This document shows, one piece after another, positions 8,005-11,435 of a stretch of DNA of 11,435 bases (the first letter of the stretch is position 1; each line of letters begins with the position of its first letter). Source of the DNA: Ruminococcaceae bacterium UBA5408 (GTDB lineage: Bacteria > Bacillota > Clostridia > Oscillospirales > Acutalibacteraceae); NCBI GenBank assembly GCA_002407645.1, contig DHNU01000049.1, positions 33,988-45,422 on the forward strand, in the 5' to 3' direction. The translations under genes and the position numbers were made by a program. A model generated the notes under the pieces. That model searched no databases. It was given only the letters and a program-made list of their open reading frames with translations, and was not told where the DNA came from.

Positions 8005-8538
8005 TTGAATAAAAGTATCCGTTTGGCTTTTTGCGGTACTATAACAGCACTAAGTACTGTACTGATGTTTTTAACCGGAATTATTACGATTGGAACTTAT
8101 ACTTTGCCTGCGTTGTCAGGACTGCTTCTTACAGTTGTAGTAATAGAAATTGGACCTGCTTGGGCTTGGTCAGTATATATTGCAACTTCAGTATTATCAT
8201 TTTTTATTGCTCCGGATAAGGAAGCGGCTTTACTTTATATTTTGTTTTTTGGCTATTATCCTATTATAAAATCTTTCATCGAGCAAATTAAAAATAAATA
8301 TCTACCATATTTATTAAAATTAGTTGTATTTAATATATCTGTTATTGTTACATTTTATATAAGTATTTATATTTTTGCAGTTCCTAAAGACAGCTTTGAA
8401 ATTTTTGGTATTTATTTACCGTGGATATTACTAGGTATTGGTAATATTACATTTGTTTTATATGATTTTGCTTTTTCGAGTCTCATAGTGATGTATTTTC
8501 AACGTTTTCACACTACCGTGCATAAATGGTTAAAATAA
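8005..8538 (+). CDS. small multi-span membrane protein of unknown function
   Basis: This 177-residue, very hydrophobic protein has about five or six predicted membrane helices (roughly 8-28, 34-50, 52-69, 74-90, 103-125 and 138-162). A positively charged loop (IEQIKNKY) lies in the middle. It has no clear signal peptide beyond the first helix. The general look, with an N-terminal LAFCGTITALSTVLMFLTG, resembles S components of ECF-type vitamin transporters, but no ligand motif is recognisable, so this is only an impression. The TTG start at 8005 is preceded by AGGGATGAG (7991-7999). It lies 22 bases after the J-domain gene with no terminator between, so it belongs to the same operon. A client or anchor relation to the J-domain protein is inference. 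Confidence 0.8.
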   Translation: MNKSIRLAFCGTITALSTVLMFLTGIITIGTYTLPALSGLLLTVVVIEIGPAWAWSVYIATSVLSFFIAPDKEAALLYILFFGYYPIIKSFIEQIKNKYLPYLLKLVVFNISVIVTFYISIYIFAVPKDSFEIFGIYLPWILLGIGNITFVLYDFAFSSLIVMYFQRFHTTVHKWLK

Positions 8539-8557
8539 AGTTAAATGTATTTTATAC

Positions 8558-8582
8558 CTCTTCCCCACTGGCGGGGGAGGAG
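8558..8582. repeat. GC-rich hairpin, possible dispersed intergenic repeat
   Basis: CTCTTCCCC pairs with GGGGAGGAG (one G-U wobble on the plus strand) around the loop ACTGGCG. It is far richer in G and C than its surroundings and has no T run after it, so it is not itself a normal terminator. Short C/G-rich hairpins of this kind are often dispersed repeats, but only one clear copy is present in this window. Confidence 0.4.
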
Positions 8583-8613
8583 AATATTGTAATAAATAGT
8601 TATCTTGAGTTAA

Positions 8614-8646
8614 AAAATGCCTCTTTTCAGAGGCATTTTCTTTTGT
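8614..8646 (+). terminator. rho-independent terminator after the DUF5685 operon
   Basis: A perfect 11-base stem, AAAATGCCTCT with AGAGGCATTTT (8614-8624 and 8629-8639), closes a TTTC loop and is followed by CTTTTG. The A-rich left flank also makes it able to work on the minus strand, but no minus-strand gene lies upstream there. It separates the membrane protein gene from rpiR. Confidence 0.85.
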
Positions 8647-8753
8647 AAAGATAAAATTATTATTTTTATAGTTATTTTGAATTTTAGACAAAAGATTGAT
8701 TTTGCTTGATTTTTATACTGTTTCGAATTAATATGAATAAAGGGGTTGGTAGA

Positions 8754-9638
8754 ATGGATAATTTATTAGCGGTAAGAATAAAAAATAAAATGCCGGTTTT
8801 CTCAAAAGGACAAAAATTAATTGCAAAATATATTGAAGAACATTATGATAAGGTTGCTTTTATGACTGCATCAAAGCTTGGGGCTACTGTCGGAGTAAGT
8901 GAGTCTACCGTTGTTAGGTTTGCTACTGAAATCGGTTATAGCGGATATCCTCAGCTTCAGCGTGCAATGCAGGAAATGATTAGAAATAAACTCACATACG
9001 TACAGCGTATGGAAGTAACAGCCAGCCGTATTGGAAATTCCGATATCCTTGATTCAGTTTTTAATCAAGACATTGATATAATTAGAAGGACAATGGAAGA
9101 AACATCGCATGAAGATTTCTACAAGGCTGTAGACGGTATTGTAAATGCACGAAAAATTTATATTATTGGGGCAAGAAGTTCGCTTGCTCTTGCTACTTTT
9201 TTATCTTATTACTTTAGCTTGATTTTTGAAAATGTACTTTTAGTCCAATCAACAAGCGAAAGTGAAATTTTTGAACAAATGATAAGAATAGACGAAAGAG
9301 ACGTAGTTATAGGGATAAGCTTTCCAAGATATTCGAAAAAAGCTGTAAAGGCAATGAACTTTGCACACAATCGAGGTGCAACAGTAATAGCAATTACGGA
9401 CAGCACACTTTCACCTCTTGCGAAAGAGGCCGACAATGTTCTTCTTGCGCGAAGCGATATTGCTTCAATTGTCGATTCTCTGGTTGCGCCTTTAAGCTTA
9501 ATAAATGCTTTAATTTTAACCACTGCATTAAAAAAACATGATGAAGTTACACATATCTTTAAACACCTTGAAGATATATGGGACGAATATGGTGTATATG
9601 AAAAGGTAGATGATAAATTAGGTGAACAAAACACATGA
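8754..9638 (+). CDS. RpiR-family transcriptional regulator (HTH and SIS domains)
   Basis: This 294-residue cytoplasmic regulator belongs to the RpiR/MurR family, whose members bind DNA through an N-terminal HTH and sense phosphosugars through a SIS domain. The HTH covers about residues 1-77, with the recognition part VGVSESTVVRFATEIGYSGY. The SIS domain covers about 125-265, with IYIIGARSS (135-143) forming the phosphosugar-binding turn and VVIGISFPRYSKKAVKAM the second half. I choose the ATG at 8754 because GGGG (8742-8745) lies eight bases upstream. In-frame starts at 8706 and 8733 would add residues that do not look like the family. No sugar-metabolism gene is adjacent, so its target and effector are unknown. 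Its end overlaps the next gene by 17 bases. No convincing promoter was found just upstream; TATACT (8714-8719) lacks a well-placed -35 box. Confidence 0.9.
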   Translation: MDNLLAVRIKNKMPVFSKGQKLIAKYIEEHYDKVAFMTASKLGATVGVSESTVVRFATEIGYSGYPQLQRAMQEMIRNKLTYVQRMEVTASRIGNSDILDSVFNQDIDIIRRTMEETSHEDFYKAVDGIVNARKIYIIGARSSLALATFLSYYFSLIFENVLLVQSTSESEIFEQMIRIDERDVVIGISFPRYSKKAVKAMNFAHNRGATVIAITDSTLSPLAKEADNVLLARSDIASIVDSLVAPLSLINALILTTALKKHDEVTHIFKHLEDIWDEYGVYEKVDDKLGEQNT

Positions 9639-10866
9639 TGTTATAATAATCGGCGGCGGTGCTGCCGGGATGATGGCTGCAGGTACAGCGGCAAATAAAG
9701 GTTTGAATGTTTGTCTTATTGAAAAAAATTCACGTTTTGGAAGAAAAGTTATGATAACCGGTAAAGGCAGGTGCAATATCACAAATGACTGTGACATTCA
9801 GATGTTTATTGCGTCTGTTCCGTCGAACGGACGTTTCCTTTACAGTGCGATAACACAATTTACTCCTCAGGATACAATAAAGTTCTTTGAAAATCTTGGA
9901 CTGAAAACTAAAGTAGAAAGAGGCAGCCGAGTTTTTCCACAGTCAGACAAGGCGGTTGATGTAGTAGATAAACTAACCGATTTTGTAAAAGAAGGTGGAA
10001 CTGAAATTATTGTAGGTGAAGCCAAAAAACTTTTGTTTAAGGATAATTCTGTTTTTGGGATAGAATTAACAGGTGGCAAACAGATTTTTGCGCCTAAAGT
10101 CCTTATTTGCTGCGGTGGTAAATCATATCCGGGGACAGGTTCAACAGGGGACGGATACCTTCTTGCCAAACAGGCAGGACATTCAGTTACTAAGCTGCGC
10201 CCTTCGTTGGTTCCGCTTGTTGTGTATGGCAGTGACTGTAAAGAAATGATGGGGCTTTCTCTTAAAAATGTGGCAATACAGGTTTTTGATACAGTTAAAA
10301 ATAAATGCATATATACTGATTTCGGAGAAATGCTTTTTACTCATTTCGGAGTATCGGGACCGATTATTTTAAGTGCAAGCACACATATGAAAGACATGGC
10401 TGACGGGCGTTATAATATTTTTATAGATTTAAAACCTGCGTTAAATATGGAACAGCTTGACGCAAGATTACAGCGTGACTTTGAAAAGAATCACAATAAA
10501 GATTTCGCCAATTCACTTTCAGAACTATTACCTCGTAAAATGATACCGGTTATAATAAAAAGGTCAAATATTAACCCACAATCTAAATGTAATCAGATTA
10601 CGAAAGAAATGCGTAGAGATTTTGCAAAATTGCTCAAATCGTTTAAACTTGAAGTTTCTTCCTTCAGACCAATTGAAGAAGCAATAGTAACTTCAGGAGG
10701 AGTAAATGTACGCGAAATAAATCCTAAAACAATGGAATCAAAATTAATAAATGGATTATATTTTGCAGGCGAAGTTATCGATGTAGATGCATATACAGGT
10801 GGTTTTAATTTACAGATAGCTTTCAGTACAGGACGTCTTGCTGCAAACGCTATGAGCGAATATTAA
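9622..10866 (+). CDS. BaiN/YhiN-type FAD-dependent oxidoreductase (HI0933-like)
   Basis: This is a 414-residue flavoprotein of the HI0933/YhiN family. Database labels include BaiN and aminoacetone oxidase family, but for most members the true substrate is unknown. The N-terminal Rossmann fold shows GGGAAG (11-16) and the ribose-binding E34. It is followed by the family signature GRKVMITGKGRCNITN (40-55). A second FAD-contacting region lies at the C-terminus: TSGGVNVREINPKTMES, then GLYFAGEVIDVDAYTGGFN. The length is normal and no break is seen. The GTG at 9622 is the start; ATGs at 9635 and 9638 are out of frame. Its ribosome site is weak (AAAAGGTAG, 12 bases away), so translation is probably coupled to rpiR, with which it overlaps by 17 bases. 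cmk follows after 21 bases, which suggests a common transcript. Confidence 0.9.
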   Translation: MNKTHDVIIIGGGAAGMMAAGTAANKGLNVCLIEKNSRFGRKVMITGKGRCNITNDCDIQMFIASVPSNGRFLYSAITQFTPQDTIKFFENLGLKTKVERGSRVFPQSDKAVDVVDKLTDFVKEGGTEIIVGEAKKLLFKDNSVFGIELTGGKQIFAPKVLICCGGKSYPGTGSTGDGYLLAKQAGHSVTKLRPSLVPLVVYGSDCKEMMGLSLKNVAIQVFDTVKNKCIYTDFGEMLFTHFGVSGPIILSASTHMKDMADGRYNIFIDLKPALNMEQLDARLQRDFEKNHNKDFANSLSELLPRKMIPVIIKRSNINPQSKCNQITKEMRRDFAKLLKSFKLEVSSFRPIEEAIVTSGGVNVREINPKTMESKLINGLYFAGEVIDVDAYTGGFNLQIAFSTGRLAANAMSEY

Positions 10867-10887
10867 GTTAATTCGGGGAGGATTTTT

Positions 10888-11435
10888 ATGATTTCAATTG
10901 CAATTGATGGGCCTGCAGGAGCGGGGAAAAGTACAATAGCCAAAAAAGCGGCTAAGGAATTGGGATATATTTATGTTGATACAGGTGCATTATATCGTGC
11001 CGTTGGATTATATATGTTAAGTAAAGGTATAGAAACAACAAACGCAGATGCTATATGTTCATTACTTGATAAAGTTAAAATTGAACTTAAATTTACAAAC
11101 GGAGAGCAGAGAGTTTTGCTATCGGGAAAAGATGTAACCGATGATATCAGAACCGCTGAAGTTTCAATGGCTGCGTCCAATGTTTCGGCTATACCTAAGG
11201 TGAGAGATTTCTTATTTTCGCTTCAAAAAGATATTGCAAAGACTAATAATGTTATTATGGACGGAAGGGACATCGGTACTGTTGTACTTCCAAATGCACA
11301 GGTCAAGATATTTTTAACTGCTTCGCCTGAAGAACGTGCAAGAAGAAGACATGACGAAATGTTGGAAGAAGGACAAAAGGCAGACTATGATGAGGTACTA
11401 AAAGACCTTAAAATTAGAGATTATAATGATTCACA
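10888..11435 (+). CDS. cmk: (d)CMP kinase, N-terminal part (runs off the window)
   Basis: Cytidylate kinase phosphorylates CMP and dCMP using ATP, recycling nucleotides for RNA, DNA and lipid synthesis in the cytoplasm. The frame is open to the last base, so 182 complete codons of the usual 215-225 are visible. The ATP-binding P-loop GPAGAGKS lies at residues 8-15. YVDTGALYRAVGLY, near 30-43, forms part of the CMP site. The signature DGRDIGTVVLPNA (about 128-140) and the arginine-rich RARRRHDE lid region follow. A strong GGGGAGGA site (10875-10882) lies five bases before the ATG. No terminator separates it from the FAD gene. In related Clostridia cmk often sits beside a FAD protein of this type and before plsC or ispH, which would lie beyond the window. 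Confidence 0.95.
   Translation, partial: MISIAIDGPAGAGKSTIAKKAAKELGYIYVDTGALYRAVGLYMLSKGIETTNADAICSLLDKVKIELKFTNGEQRVLLSGKDVTDDIRTAEVSMAASNVSAIPKVRDFLFSLQKDIAKTNNVIMDGRDIGTVVLPNAQVKIFLTASPEERARRRHDEMLEEGQKADYDEVLKDLKIRDYNDS

Noticed and set aside
8706..8753. A longer N-terminus for the RpiR regulator from TTG 8706 or ATG 8733
   Set aside because: The GGGG ribosome site fits only the ATG at 8754, and the extra residues do not resemble the start of the family.

Overview
The window reads as a chromosomal stretch from a low-GC, Gram-positive, probably motile rod of the class Clostridia. The family is uncertain; gut-type Oscillospirales/Ruminococcaceae relatives seem the best guess. The basis is the AT-rich sequence, strong AGGAG-type ribosome sites, frequent GTG/TTG starts, the set recD2–comFC–mreB-like, a clostridial DUF5685–DnaJ pair, and a FAD protein followed by cmk. 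This placement is inference from gene content. There are no tRNA or rRNA genes, CRISPR arrays, transposases or phage genes.

Layout. At 1-2449, the 3' part of a RecD2-type helicase gene overlaps a ComFC-like phosphoribosyltransferase gene. At 2454-3597, an MreB-like actin gene stands as its own transcription unit, with a near-consensus sigma-A promoter, a GTG start and a clear terminator. At 3598-3823 lies a non-coding stretch with three consecutive small stem-loops. At 3824-5821, a membrane methyl-accepting chemotaxis protein (MCP) gene is broken by two single-base changes, both in homopolymers and of opposite sign. At 5836-6181, a small gene of unknown function lies on the minus strand, convergent with the MCP, with its own promoter, ribosome site and terminator. 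At 6117-6451 is an AT-rich divergent intergenic region with reiterated short motifs.

At 6452-8538 there is a tight three-gene unit: a DUF5685 protein, a J-domain protein with a TPR-like segment and a cysteine-packed tail, and a small multi-membrane-span protein. At 8558-8646 are a GC-rich hairpin and a rho-independent terminator. At 8754-11435, an RpiR-family regulator overlaps a BaiN/YhiN-type FAD protein gene, which is followed by cytidylate kinase (cmk) running off the window end.

Most genes are housekeeping: DNA repair, competence-type phosphoribosyltransferase, cell shape and nucleotide metabolism. The two places most worth attention are the doubly frameshifted MCP, whose lesions cancel so that all domains remain recognisable, and the DUF5685–J-domain–membrane protein unit, whose joint function is not known to me and which may be a membrane-associated chaperone or metal-handling module.
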